Shown here piece after piece: positions 33,747 through 43,070 of a DNA stretch of 64,000 bases. Source of the DNA: Gloeobacter morelensis MG652769. Lineage in GTDB: Bacteria; Cyanobacteriota; Cyanobacteriia; Gloeobacterales; Gloeobacteraceae. The position numbers and the translations under genes were made by a program. The notes beneath the pieces are model-generated. The model was not told the origin of the DNA, made no database searches, and saw only the letters and a program-made list of their open reading frames with translations. Every line of letters begins with the position of its first letter. Within the stretch, counting starts at the first letter, position 1. The stretch lies in the NCBI RefSeq assembly GCF_021018745.1, contig NZ_CP063845.1:744001-808000 (forward strand), written 5' to 3'.

Positions 33747-35018
33747 TCAGCCCATCTCCCGTAGGCGTCTTTCGAGGAAACGCCGCTCAGCTTCCTGTTT
33801 CACCAGGGCGAGGGCGCGCCGGTAGGACGTCTTTGCCTCGGCGGTCCTGCCCAGCCGCCGACACAGGTCGGCCCGTGCCGCATGGGCGAGGTAGTAGTGC
33901 GCCAGCTCTCCCCGGGATAAGAGGGCGTCGATCAGCTCCAACCCCGCCAGGGGGCCGTCGCGCATCGCCACCGCCACCGCCCGATTCAAGTCGATGACTG
34001 GCGACGGTTCCACCTGGGCGAGCAGGTCGTAGAGGGCGACGACCCGGGCCCAGTCGGTTGCCTCGACACTCGGTGCTGTGGCATGCACCGCCGCGATGGC
34101 CGCCTGGAGCGTGTACCGACCGAACCGGCCCGACGCCAAAGCCTGCTGCACCAGCGCCCTGCCCTCGGCGATCTGCGGCTGGTTCCAGAGGGTACGGTCT
34201 TGATCCTCAAGCAGGACCACATCGCCCGTCGACGCAGTGCGGGCGGCGCGCCGCGATTCTTGCAACAGCAGCAGGCCGAGGAGCCCCGCCACCTCGGCCT
34301 GCGGCAGAAGTTCCAGGAGCACTCGCCCCAGACGAATGGCTTCTGCCATAAGATCCGCCCGCGTCAGGGCGGCACCGGCGGCGGCCAGGTACCCCTCGTT
34401 GAACACCAAGTAGATCACCTGGAGCACCCTGTCCAAGCGTTCAGGCAGGTCGGCTGCAGACGGCACCTGGTACGGAATGGACGCCTCGCGCAGCCGCGCT
34501 TTGGCGCGCACGAGCCGCTGGGCCAGGGCGGCGGGAGCAACGAGAAAGGCACTTGCGACAGCTGCGGTCGTCAGCCCGCACACTTCCCGCAGGGTCATCG
34601 CCACCTGCGCTTCCCTGGATAGGACAGGATGACAGCAGGTAAAAATCAGGCGCAATCGGTCGTCCTCGACATCCTCGTCTCCATCGGGCGCAGTGCCGTG
34701 GGCGTCTAGTTGCCGGGCGAGTCGGACAACCGAGGCGTCGAAGCGGGTGCGCCGCCGAAGGGCATCGATCCCCCTGAAGCGGCCCACCGACACCAGCCAC
34801 GTTCGCGGGTTGGCAGGTAGGCCGTCCCGTGGCCATTGCTCGATGGCGGCGGTGAAAGCTTCGTGCATGGCCTCCTCGGCCAGCTCAAAGTCCCCCAGCA
34901 GGCGGATCAGGCTTGCGAAGATGCGACGCGATTCAAAGCGGTAGATATCGTCTATCCGCCCGCGTATCTGATCGGCAGGGTTCTCCAGCATCCATCGCAC
35001 CGCCCGTTCTCTAACCAT
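33747..35018 (-). CDS. ECF42-type RNA polymerase sigma factor with TPR-like C-terminal extension
   Basis: 423-aa sigma factor. Region 2 is in FASLIRLLGDFELAEEAMHEAF; region 4 is in VAMTLREVCGLTTAAVASAFLV with LAQRLVRAKARLRE. A ~200-residue C-terminal extension of paired helices (YLVFNEGYLAAAG, DWARVVALYDLLAQVEPSPV, DLNRAVAVAMRDGPLAGLELI) marks the ECF42 group, whose extension replaces an anti-sigma factor in control. ATG at 35018 avoids overlap with the upstream gene. Next to a DGPF gene, as is usual for ECF42. The autogenous promoter was not identified. Confidence 0.88.
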   Translation of the reverse strand: MVRERAVRWMLENPADQIRGRIDDIYRFESRRIFASLIRLLGDFELAEEAMHEAFTAAIEQWPRDGLPANPRTWLVSVGRFRGIDALRRRTRFDASVVRLARQLDAHGTAPDGDEDVEDDRLRLIFTCCHPVLSREAQVAMTLREVCGLTTAAVASAFLVAPAALAQRLVRAKARLREASIPYQVPSAADLPERLDRVLQVIYLVFNEGYLAAAGAALTRADLMAEAIRLGRVLLELLPQAEVAGLLGLLLLQESRRAARTASTGDVVLLEDQDRTLWNQPQIAEGRALVQQALASGRFGRYTLQAAIAAVHATAPSVEATDWARVVALYDLLAQVEPSPVIDLNRAVAVAMRDGPLAGLELIDALLSRGELAHYYLAHAARADLCRRLGRTAEAKTSYRRALALVKQEAERRFLERRLREMG

Positions 35019-35070
35019 TGTGAGGAAGAAGCACAGAAAGCGCAGGCACCCCCGAAAATGGATGGCCTCG

Positions 35071-35754
35071 TCAGTCGGGGGTACTCTCGAGGGCCGGGGG
35101 CGTCGAGCGCGGCGAGCGCAGTTTTTCGTAGACGGCAAAGCTGCCGTCCGCCTCCCGCAGATAAACCTGTTCGGGCTCTATCTCACGGCTGCCCAGAAAA
35201 ATGGTGTTGCGCTTGAAGATGTAGCCGGAACTGACCAGACCGCTAGCCTCGGTGCGGCGTTCGCCGGTGCGGACATAGCCGAATTGGCCGTAGCTGATCC
35301 ACTCGGGGGCGCTGTTAAATTCGCGGTGGACGGCGAGGGCCTGCTTGTCCTGAAGCACCTGGCGCAGTGAGGCGGCCCACTCCTGGGCAAGGGCGCGGGC
35401 GGAGGTGTTGTGCTTGGCGGTATCGGCGGCGGTAATCGTCACCAGCAGCGCGTCTCCCAGCAGCACCTGCCAGTTGCCGCCGAGAGCTTTGGCCGCCACG
35501 GCCGGGTCGCTGCGGCGGGCCAGCACCGCGTTGAGGCGGGCCTGCACCAGGGCGGTGCGCGCCGCGAGCGCCTCAGCGTCGGAAGCCCCCAGCGTAAAGA
35601 TGCCCCGCGTGTCGAGCACCACCTGTCCGGGAAAGCGGACAGGCTCCGGGACATCGAGTTGAGCAGCGGCCGGAAAGGCACCAAAAAGCAGCGCCACGCC
35701 CACAAGCCAACCGCACGCCCATCGTTTTGAAGATTGCAAAGAACGCTCGCCCAT
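35071..35754 (-). CDS. exported protein resembling N-terminal domain of cyanobacterial MscS channels
   Basis: 227-aa protein with a signal peptide (WACGWLVGVALLFGAFPAAAQ). The mature part begins VRFPGQVVLDTRGIFTLGAS and has a region (AARTALVQARLNAVLARR) followed by NWQVLLGDALLVTITAADT, a pattern I associate with the periplasmic domain preceding MscS-type channels in cyanobacteria. No channel domain is present, so this is a stand-alone form. Function unknown. Confidence 0.62.
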   Translation of the reverse strand: MGERSLQSSKRWACGWLVGVALLFGAFPAAAQLDVPEPVRFPGQVVLDTRGIFTLGASDAEALAARTALVQARLNAVLARRSDPAVAAKALGGNWQVLLGDALLVTITAADTAKHNTSARALAQEWAASLRQVLQDKQALAVHREFNSAPEWISYGQFGYVRTGERRTEASGLVSSGYIFKRNTIFLGSREIEPEQVYLREADGSFAVYEKLRSPRSTPPALESTPD

Positions 35755-35821
35755 CGTCGGTCAAAAATAGCCTCTTCCCATCAAAGGACATCTGTCCGAC
35801 CCAGGCAACCGCGCGCCCGGA

Positions 35822-36958
35822 TCAATCGAGCCGATCGAGCGCCTCAAGCAGGGCGGCGATCTCGCCGGTTGTGTTGAAGTAGTGCACCGAGGCGCGCAGA
35901 CACAGCGGCTGGGGAATGGCCCGCACGAAGATTCCACGCGCTTCGAGCCACTGCACCCGGCTTCTGAGATCAGCGAAGGTGAGCGCCCTTTTTGGGCGCC
36001 AGCACACCAGTCCCGCCTCCGGCGGTTGCTCGGCCAACCGTTCCACCTTCGGGTCGGCTTTGAGCCCTTCCCACAGCTGCCCGGCCAGATCCCGGATGGC
36101 CCGGGCGCGCAGGTCGGCGGATCCCGCCTGGGCGTGCAGCGCAAGGGACTGCTCAAGCGCCGCGAGCAACTCGACTGGGATCGTCGCCACCTCGAAGGCG
36201 CGGCCGTCCGGATACCAGGTTGGATCCGGCCAATAGCGCTCGGCACTGCGCCAGCCGACGTAGGTCGGTTGCAAACGAGGACGCACCTGCTCGCTGATGT
36301 AGAGAAACCCCGTGCCCGCCGGACCCATCCACCATTTGTGGCAGGTGGAGGCGTACAAGTCGACCTGGGAGTAATCGAGGGGCAGCACGCCCGCTGCCTG
36401 GGCACCGTCCCAGAGCACCAGCACCCCCCGCTCGCGGCAAAGCCGGGTAATCTGGGCCACCGGCAGCACCCGGCCGCTGTTCCAGAGCACGTGCGAAAGC
36501 AGCACCAGCCGCGTATTCGGTTGGAGGGCCGCCTCCACCGCCGCGAGCGGATCCGCCGCCGGCGAGAGCGCCACGCTCTGCCGCTGCAGCCCGAAGCGCT
36601 CGGCCACCCGGCAGGCGGGGGCGAGTGCTCCCGGGTGCTCACAGTCGGAGACCAGCAGACCGTCGCCGGGGCGCCAGTCCAGGCCCCACAGGGCGATATT
36701 GAGGCTGTGGCTGGTGCTTTCGGCCCAACTGAGGGTGCTGCCTGCCACCCCCAGTTGGGCCGCCAGTGTTTCGCGGGTGCGCTGCACCTGCTCTGCCGCC
36801 AACCGCTCGGCCTGCTGCGAAAATGGCCCGCACCGCCGCCAGTGGCGGTAGCACCAGATCAGGCGTTCCAGGCTCGATTCGGGCAACAAACCCTGCCCGC
36901 CGTGGTTGAAATAGACGCGGCCGTCGAGATCCAGTTGAGCGCGCAACGCTTGAAGCAT
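35822..36958 (-). CDS. class V aminotransferase-like PLP enzyme
   Basis: 378-aa enzyme of the cysteine desulfurase/isopenicillin-N-epimerase fold. It begins at VYFNHGGQGLLPESS; SWAESTSHSLNIALWGL binds phosphate, LWDGAQAAGVLPLDYSQVD holds the pyridine-nitrogen Asp, and the PLP lysine is in ASTCHKWWMGPAGTG. The start at ATG 36958, with GAGGTGGG upstream, is preferred to longer frames. No mobile Cys loop typical for SufS is apparent, so lyase or epimerase activity is as likely as desulfuration. Confidence 0.82.
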   Translation of the reverse strand: MLQALRAQLDLDGRVYFNHGGQGLLPESSLERLIWCYRHWRRCGPFSQQAERLAAEQVQRTRETLAAQLGVAGSTLSWAESTSHSLNIALWGLDWRPGDGLLVSDCEHPGALAPACRVAERFGLQRQSVALSPAADPLAAVEAALQPNTRLVLLSHVLWNSGRVLPVAQITRLCRERGVLVLWDGAQAAGVLPLDYSQVDLYASTCHKWWMGPAGTGFLYISEQVRPRLQPTYVGWRSAERYWPDPTWYPDGRAFEVATIPVELLAALEQSLALHAQAGSADLRARAIRDLAGQLWEGLKADPKVERLAEQPPEAGLVCWRPKRALTFADLRSRVQWLEARGIFVRAIPQPLCLRASVHYFNTTGEIAALLEALDRLD

Positions 36959-37037
36959 GGCAAACCCACCTCTGCTCTGGCTGGCAGGATAGCGCATCCG
37001 GCCCGGCAGTCGCCGCCGGGCCGCAAACGCTCTGCGC

Positions 37038-39212
37038 TCAATTGCCCGAATCACTGGTGGGACGCACCGGCGGCGGCACGACGTACTGGTTGTGGGCATT
37101 CATAAATTCCACCAGCTCGGTATAGTAATCGCCCCGGGGCCGGGGCAGCCGGTCGCCCTGCACGTTCGCTTCGATGTCCATGTCGCGGCTGCCCGTGTCG
37201 GAGACGTACCAGCCGTAATCGCGCAGCGCCCGCAGGATCTTCTTGGTGAGGGTATCGAGCTTCTTGCCGTTGGCGAGGACGAAATTGTCGATATCGGCGT
37301 TGGTCAGATCCGGATCCAACCGCACCAGCGCCCCGTAGGGCAGATACCCCTGGTTGAGGCCCTTGGCCTTGTCCGACTGGTAGCCGCCGTCCATGCCCCG
37401 GCCCGGATAGACCAAGGCCGCCATGATCCAGTCGGTCGGACCCATCAAGGCGTGGCCGATATCGGCATTGTCCAATAGTTCGCTGTCGTGCATCGTGCCG
37501 CCCACCCCGGTGATCTTCGCGGCGTTGTAGCCCCCCGCCTTGTCCCCGAGGTGCGGCAGCTGGTTGATGGGCTCGCCGTAGCGGCTGACCGTATCGCCGT
37601 CGTAGCTGCCGCAACCGGGGCGGTAGTGGTAGTACTCGGTCTCCCAGAAGCTGCCGTCCGATTCTTTAAAGACGTGGTGGACCACCGAGTCGTTGGAGTT
37701 GTCGGGGGTGACCGGGCCGTTGTTGGTGTTGCCCCCCGAGCGCACCGCCGGGTTGATCGCATCTTTGAGCCGGACGGTGCCGTCCCCGCGCGGACCGCCG
37801 CTGTAGGGATTGTAGTAGACGTCGGGGCAATCGCCGGTGGAACCGTCGCCGTCGCCCACCATCGCCTGGCGCACCGGGTCGGCGGGCTCGCCGTACATAT
37901 GGCCGGTGCCGTTGGAGTCGTCGCTGTCGGTGGTGCCGAAGTTGATCTTCCGCCAGGGCTTGCCGTCTTTGAAGCGGGCTCTATCGATAAGCAGATGGGG
38001 CCATTCGGCCTTGCCGGGGACTTGCTTGTAGAAGTACGAATCGATCGACAGTGGCTTCAGGTACGGCGGCAACCCGTCACCCTGCATCTTGCTCGACCAG
38101 GTGGAGGGCTTCCAGGCGTCTATCTGGTCCTTGGTTTTTCTGAGGTCGTGACCGCTTCTGCGGTAGAAATCGACCACCGCCTCGCGCAGGGCCAACTGGT
38201 CGCCCTCGGACTTGAACCAGGCGCTCTTCGGGTTTTCGTCGGCCTCCCAGCCGCCGCTCGTACTGGGTTTACCGATGTAGCCCACGATGTCGTCGGTGCT
38301 CACACCGTCCAGGTTGTCGGCGTCGGGGGTGTCGTAATCGCTCGACCACGACAGGCTACTGCCGGTGCTGCCCCCGCCGCTCGCTGAAACCGTAAACCCG
38401 ATCGCCGCAGAGTCGTAGGTCATCCCGTCGACGGAGGCTCTGGCGAACAGACTGTGGCTGCTGCCGCTGGTAAGGCTGGAAACCGAGTAGCCGTTGACGG
38501 TGTTACCGGAGTTACCCCCCAACCAGTAGGGCGCATTGTTTTCTGTCCATACCAACCGGTCATCGATGTAAAAATCGACTTTTTTTGTTTTTTTGGAACT
38601 GGAGATTGTTGCTTCAACGAAAAGCTTACTGGTCTCAGCAATGCTCTGCCCATCGCTAAGTCCGCTGAGATTGACGGTAACGGCGGAACTGGCGGCCCCA
38701 ACGCTAAAGCTCACCGTAGAAGAAGTGTATGCGCTACCGCTCACTATTGCTTTTGCCTGCAAGGTGTGGCTGCCGTTGGCAAGTCCATTGAGACTCCAGC
38801 CGTTGGGTTTCCCAGAATTGTCCCCCCCCAGAAAATAGGGCGAAACATATTCGGTACCGACGATCTTGCCGTCCAACAAAAACTGGACCTCCGACGGCTT
38901 CGAACCGGAGACTTTTGCCTCGACATAGATCACACTATCCGGTGGTAACACCTGTCCGTTGCCGATGCCGCTCAAGGTGATCGCTGTAGCCTGGGCAATC
39001 TTCCAGGTGTCGGCGCTCGTGTTTGAGCCATTTTCTCTAAGCAGGCGATCGCTTGCAAATCCCGAGGCGGCTGGAATGGGCAGAGCACTTTGGTTGGTTT
39101 CCGCCTGGACGGCGCCGAGGTTTACGAAAAAAACACCTGCGCTAAACAGCAGTGCAAATTGGACGTGTTTCAGCCTGCACGGGGCTGTTGTAAGCCGTGC
39201 TTGTTCAGACAT
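37038..39212 (-). CDS. exported protein with two Ig-like repeats and an unknown C-terminal domain
   Basis: 724-aa secreted protein. Signal peptide HVQFALLFSAGVFFVNLGAVQA. Residues about 75-170 and 175-265 are two homologous Big-type immunoglobulin-like domains, each with VEAxxS, VxFxxD and a shared PYxLGG-x-NG-x-S segment. After a Ser/Gly linker comes a ~430-residue region rich in Asp, Tyr, Trp, Gly. Its end (LPYGALVRLDPDL, RALRDYGWYVSDTG) resembles secreted proteins of actinobacteria whose function I do not know. GGAGGAA supports ATG at 39212. A carbohydrate-related surface role is a guess. Confidence 0.72.
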   Translation of the reverse strand: MSEQARLTTAPCRLKHVQFALLFSAGVFFVNLGAVQAETNQSALPIPAASGFASDRLLRENGSNTSADTWKIAQATAITLSGIGNGQVLPPDSVIYVEAKVSGSKPSEVQFLLDGKIVGTEYVSPYFLGGDNSGKPNGWSLNGLANGSHTLQAKAIVSGSAYTSSTVSFSVGAASSAVTVNLSGLSDGQSIAETSKLFVEATISSSKKTKKVDFYIDDRLVWTENNAPYWLGGNSGNTVNGYSVSSLTSGSSHSLFARASVDGMTYDSAAIGFTVSASGGGSTGSSLSWSSDYDTPDADNLDGVSTDDIVGYIGKPSTSGGWEADENPKSAWFKSEGDQLALREAVVDFYRRSGHDLRKTKDQIDAWKPSTWSSKMQGDGLPPYLKPLSIDSYFYKQVPGKAEWPHLLIDRARFKDGKPWRKINFGTTDSDDSNGTGHMYGEPADPVRQAMVGDGDGSTGDCPDVYYNPYSGGPRGDGTVRLKDAINPAVRSGGNTNNGPVTPDNSNDSVVHHVFKESDGSFWETEYYHYRPGCGSYDGDTVSRYGEPINQLPHLGDKAGGYNAAKITGVGGTMHDSELLDNADIGHALMGPTDWIMAALVYPGRGMDGGYQSDKAKGLNQGYLPYGALVRLDPDLTNADIDNFVLANGKKLDTLTKKILRALRDYGWYVSDTGSRDMDIEANVQGDRLPRPRGDYYTELVEFMNAHNQYVVPPPVRPTSDSGN

Positions 39213-40066
39213 ATTTCCTCCATTATCGGGCGAACGATAGCCGCTAGCTGCCGAGATTAACTGTCGGCAAGCAAGCACAAAAAGAGACCTTTAGGTCCAC
39301 CAATGAATGCTCGATCAAGCGCAACGTACTCGATTGGTCACAATCGAGAGCCAGACTCAATATCTCAATTGAGAAGCGTAGCGTTAGGCCAGATCAATAA
39401 CTTCTTAGTCTGCACTAGCTTTCGGAAGGGCTGACGTCGCAACGGACCTTCGATGACGTCGAATGCATAGCTAGCGTTACGACATGGTTACATGGTTTGC
39501 AGCAAAGCATAGGTTTCAAGATAATCACAATTATTCTCCTGCGTCGAGTGGAATTCCCCTGCTTCTGCGGCCAAGGATTCTTCGTTGTGCCACGAGGATC
39601 CTGTGCTTCAAGTAATCGGCTCGGCGTTTCTCTAGGGACTACACGTAGGCGGCGCAAAGGGAAAATAGAGCCGGTACACCAGTGCACACAGCTACCAGAA
39701 CAAAAAACAGAAACAGTTCCGCCAGCCTAACCCTGATCCATTGCTAAACACGCTTCGTGCTGTCAACTGAACGAACGAGGGAAGGCTCGGGCTGAGCATA
39801 ACGCTCAAAAGATAGCATCTTCTTCCACCAAATTAGTGAAGTGGCGAATATGGGGCGAAAGTTACGAATCGCTGAAGTCGTGCTTTTCTGTTCTGAAATG
39901 CTTGATTAGACTATCCAATCGATTCGAGACCACGTTGATGTGTTGCAAGGCACATTCGCTTGAAATGCTCTCGGGACACTATTTTTAGTGATTTAGTTAT
40001 TAATTTTTCCTTTTTGTTATGCAACACCCCTGTACAATATCTCCGGCGACGCTGGTGTGGAGGCCG
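39213..40066. other. 854-base AT-richer intergenic region
   Basis: No ORF with coding character. It has short palindromes such as GACCT-TT-AGGTC near 39287 and, near 40010-40035, a possible promoter (TACAAT as -10). Composition is closer to AT-rich than the surroundings. It ends at a transposase remnant, so it may be insertion-scarred. Confidence 0.5.
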
Positions 40067-40522
40067 ATGCCGGGGCTGTCTGGTTTTGAGATTGTCGAGA
40101 GTGTGCACGAACTTTCTCGCCTGTTGCGCGAGTGTGTTTCGACAAGGGGCAAAGAGCGCCTGCAGGTGCTGTATCTGTGCAAAGCGGGTTTGATGGACTG
40201 CGAGCGCGACCTTGCCGCCTTTGTCGGCCGCAATCCTTCGACGGTCTATCGCTGGCTGCAGTGCTACAGGCGGGGAGGGCTTCGTCGGCTGTTGTCCCCC
40301 AAGAGCGGCGGCGGTCGGACTGCCGGCATCCGCGGCAGGGTCCTGGACAAACTGGTCGCCCACCTGGAGGCGGCCCAGGGCTTTAACAGCTACAAACAGG
40401 TACAGGTCTGGCTCAGAAACGAGTGCGGTCTGGAGGTGTCCTACAAGGTCGTCCATGCCACGCTGCGCTACCGCCTGGGGTTGAGGCCGTCGCCAGGACC
40501 CCCAGGCACAGGCAATGCGTGA
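40067..40522 (+). pseudogene. IS630-type transposase N-terminal (HTH) fragment
   Basis: 151 aa corresponding to the DNA-binding half of IS630-family transposases: RERLQVLYLCKAGLMD-like start, DLAAFVGRNPSTVYRWLQCYRRGGLRRLL as HTH, and a winged second domain ending YKVVHATLRYRLGLRP. The DDE catalytic half is absent; the frame stops and arsR follows on the other strand at 12 bases. GGAGG stands before the ATG, so it may still be expressed. No terminal inverted repeats were found. Remnant is likelier than a two-ORF element. Confidence 0.72.
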
Positions 40523-40533
40523 ATACCCCGGAT

Positions 40534-40878
40534 TTAGCGGACTGCGGAGCGCAACCGCGCAGCGCGCTCCGCAGCCTGCGCCTCCAGGCGCGCGGCCAGG
40601 GTGTCGCAGACCTGTGCGCACAGACCAAAAATCAAAGGATCGACGATCGTGTAGATGGCGCTTGTCCCCTGCGCCCGGCGGCTGACCATACCGGCGTCCA
40701 ACAGAATCTGCAGGTGCTTGGAGACATTGGCCTGGGTGCCGGCCATCGCCTCGACCACCTGACCGACACTCATCGGTCCGCCGCGCAGCGCCGCCAGAAT
40801 TTTTAGCCGCGTAGGTTCAGCAAGCACCCGAAAATAACCCGCCACCTCCGCGATCGCCCCAGCGCTCAACGGTTCCAT
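40534..40878 (-). CDS. ArsR-family transcriptional regulator
   Basis: 114-aa winged-helix repressor: GYFRVLAEPTRLKILAALRGG, MSVGQVVEAMAGTQANVSKHLQILLDAGMVSRR, GTSAIYTIVD. The classical ELCVCDL metal box is replaced by MSVGQVVEA, so metal binding through alpha-3 is unlikely; Cys occur only in the last helix (FGLCAQVCDTL). Start at ATG 40878 rather than 41028 by family length. No obvious target gene adjoins it except across the 473-base gap. Confidence 0.88.
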   Translation of the reverse strand: MEPLSAGAIAEVAGYFRVLAEPTRLKILAALRGGPMSVGQVVEAMAGTQANVSKHLQILLDAGMVSRRAQGTSAIYTIVDPLIFGLCAQVCDTLAARLEAQAAERAARLRSAVR

Positions 40879-41351
40879 CCAGCCCCCAGTCACAATCGGG
40901 TGCACCAGCGGCTCGATTGTAGCACTGTAATATTTTAAAACTGAGTAACGATGCTTTGTGGCTGCGCGCTCAATAATTGCATGGGCCGGATGTCTTCGGG
41001 CGCAAGCACAGCTCAGCGTACCAATCAATACTGCATCACCGTGATTCGAGGATTGGCACCCCAGGCCCTAAGCTGGAAAATTGTCTGAACGCCACCAATC
41101 AGCCCCGCACCGCGCCACAAACTTATCTATGGTTTCGCCGGGGAACTTTCAATAGATTATTGTTGCTAAAATTTTAGGAATAGCATTTAAATAATTGCAG
41201 GTTAATTGCTGCTTCGAAAGGTTTTTGTGTGTTCTTGCAATTTATTTGTACGTGTAATTTTAATTTTGCTTGTAGCCTTGATGCCTTCTTAATCTCCGTA
41301 TAACCAGATGTAGGATAAACCCTGAAATCGGTAGGTTGTGAGGAGTAATCC
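40879..41351. other. 473-base AT-rich upstream region of the porin gene
   Basis: No gene seen. The half nearest the porin is strongly AT-rich and probably holds its promoter and a long leader; TTGCTT with TAATCT 18 bases later (about 41268-41297) is one weak candidate. The other half must carry the arsR promoter. Confidence 0.45.
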
Positions 41352-43055
41352 ATGGTTCGATGGAAGCTATTTGCCGTCGGCGCATGCGGTGCTGCGTCGA
41401 TGATGTTCTCCAGTGGTGCCGCCTTTGCCCAGACCGGCGATCTCGAGCAGATCGACCGCTACACCCGCGAGATTTTTGGCCCGGGTCTGGCCCAGGTCAA
41501 TTCGGTTTCGGAGTTAAGCGATGTCGATCCCAATTCCTGGGCATTCCAGGCGCTCAAGAGCGTCGTCGAGCGTTACGGCTGTCTGGAGGGCTATCCCGAC
41601 AGAACCTATCTGGGCAATCGGCCGCTGTCGCGCTACGAATTTGCCGCCGGCCTCAACGCCTGTCTTGACAAAGTCAACGAGTTGATCGCCGCATCGAGCG
41701 GCGACAAGGTGACCAAAGAAGACCTGGCGAATCTGCAGCGGCTGCAGGAGGAATTTCGCAACGAACTGGCGGCTTTGCGCGGCCGGGTCGATGCTCTGGA
41801 GGCCAAGACCCGCGACATCGAGAGCAAACTGTTTTCAGCCAACGCCAAACTGGACGGTTCGGTGGTCATGGCGGTCACCGGCGGCGGTGGGGGCGGCAGC
41901 AACACGGTCCTGACGCCGAGTGCCGCCACGGGACCCTTCGGCGATTCGGCCTTTTCCCAGTTTCTCGGACCGCTAAGGGCGATCCCGGCCGCATCGGCCA
42001 ACGTCAGCTTCGTCGCCCGCACCACGCTCAATCTGCGTGCCTCGATCACCGGCAAAGACGAACTGCTGATTCGCCTGCGCGGCGTCACCGGCCAGGATCT
42101 CGGAGCGGTTTTCCCCAACCAGGCGAGCAACTTCGGTACGCTCTTCTACGCCCTCGGTCCGGGCAATTTCGCCTACGACGCTTCCACACCCAACGGCCGC
42201 GTCGACGGTGCCGCGCCGGTCTCCATCGACAAGGTCCGCTATCTCTACAACTTCTCAGAAGGGTTTCGCGCCTTTATCGGCCCGCGCGTCGACATTTACG
42301 AATTTATCGACACCAACTCCTTCTCCAACGAAGAGACCGACTTTTCGAGCGGCTTCACCATCAACAACCCGATGGTGACCTTCTATTTTACCGGCCCGGG
42401 TGGCGGCTTCGATTGGGACATCACCGGCAACCTCGCCTGGCGCGCCATCTACTTCGCCACCACCGGCGGTTCGGCGATCGCCGGCCCCTTCGGCAGCACG
42501 GGCCTGTTTGGCGGCACCAACGTGATTGCCACCGAATTCGAGTTCAGTCCGAGCAAGACTGCCTTTATCAAGCTGCAGTACGTGCGCCTCACCGAGCTGG
42601 GAACACTCTTTGCCACCGGCCTGGGGGAGTTGGCCAACGGCTCCAACAGCGACATTCTGGGGGTGAGCGCCGAGTGGGCAATTGTGCCGCAGGTCGTGCT
42701 GTTCGGCCGCTTCGGACAGCTCTGGTCCAATTTGAACGGCAGGCCCGCCGAGAGCACCTTTAACACCGTCACCGGCACCACCTACCAGGTGGGTCTCGGT
42801 TTTCCGAACCTGCTGGCGGCGGGGAACGCGGCGGGGGCCATCTTTGGTCAGCCCATCCGCTTTACCGGCGGCCAGTACAACGGCCTCGACTTTGCCACCG
42901 CCGGGATCGAGAACGTTATCGAGGTCTACTACCGCCTGCAGTTGAGCGACCGCTTCAGCATCACCCCCGACCTCCAGTTCGTCATCCAGCCCGCCAACAC
43001 CCGCGACAGCAACGGCCTCACCATCGGCACGCTGCGCGCCACCTTCCAGTTCTAA
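41352..43055 (+). CDS. SLH-domain OprB-type outer membrane porin
   Basis: 567-aa outer membrane protein of the cyanobacterial iron-uptake/general porin class. Signal peptide ends AFA before QTGDLE. An SLH domain (about 52-110) reads VDPNSWAFQALKSVVERYGCLEGYPD with LSRYEFAAGLNACLD; this binds peptidoglycan-linked polymer. A coiled coil (about 115-160, LQRLQEEFRNELAALRGRVDALEAK) leads to a ~390-residue beta barrel ending in Phe (RATFQF), the BAM signal. AGGAG before the ATG. Probably a major envelope protein. Confidence 0.92.
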   Translation: MVRWKLFAVGACGAASMMFSSGAAFAQTGDLEQIDRYTREIFGPGLAQVNSVSELSDVDPNSWAFQALKSVVERYGCLEGYPDRTYLGNRPLSRYEFAAGLNACLDKVNELIAASSGDKVTKEDLANLQRLQEEFRNELAALRGRVDALEAKTRDIESKLFSANAKLDGSVVMAVTGGGGGGSNTVLTPSAATGPFGDSAFSQFLGPLRAIPAASANVSFVARTTLNLRASITGKDELLIRLRGVTGQDLGAVFPNQASNFGTLFYALGPGNFAYDASTPNGRVDGAAPVSIDKVRYLYNFSEGFRAFIGPRVDIYEFIDTNSFSNEETDFSSGFTINNPMVTFYFTGPGGGFDWDITGNLAWRAIYFATTGGSAIAGPFGSTGLFGGTNVIATEFEFSPSKTAFIKLQYVRLTELGTLFATGLGELANGSNSDILGVSAEWAIVPQVVLFGRFGQLWSNLNGRPAESTFNTVTGTTYQVGLGFPNLLAAGNAAGAIFGQPIRFTGGQYNGLDFATAGIENVIEVYYRLQLSDRFSITPDLQFVIQPANTRDSNGLTIGTLRATFQF

Positions 43056-43070
43056 TCCGCCCGTGCGGCC

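Noticed and set aside
39213-40066. Possible tRNA, CRISPR or ncRNA in the longest gap
   Set aside because: No cloverleaf, T-loop GTTCRANYC context or spaced direct repeats; only short palindromes.
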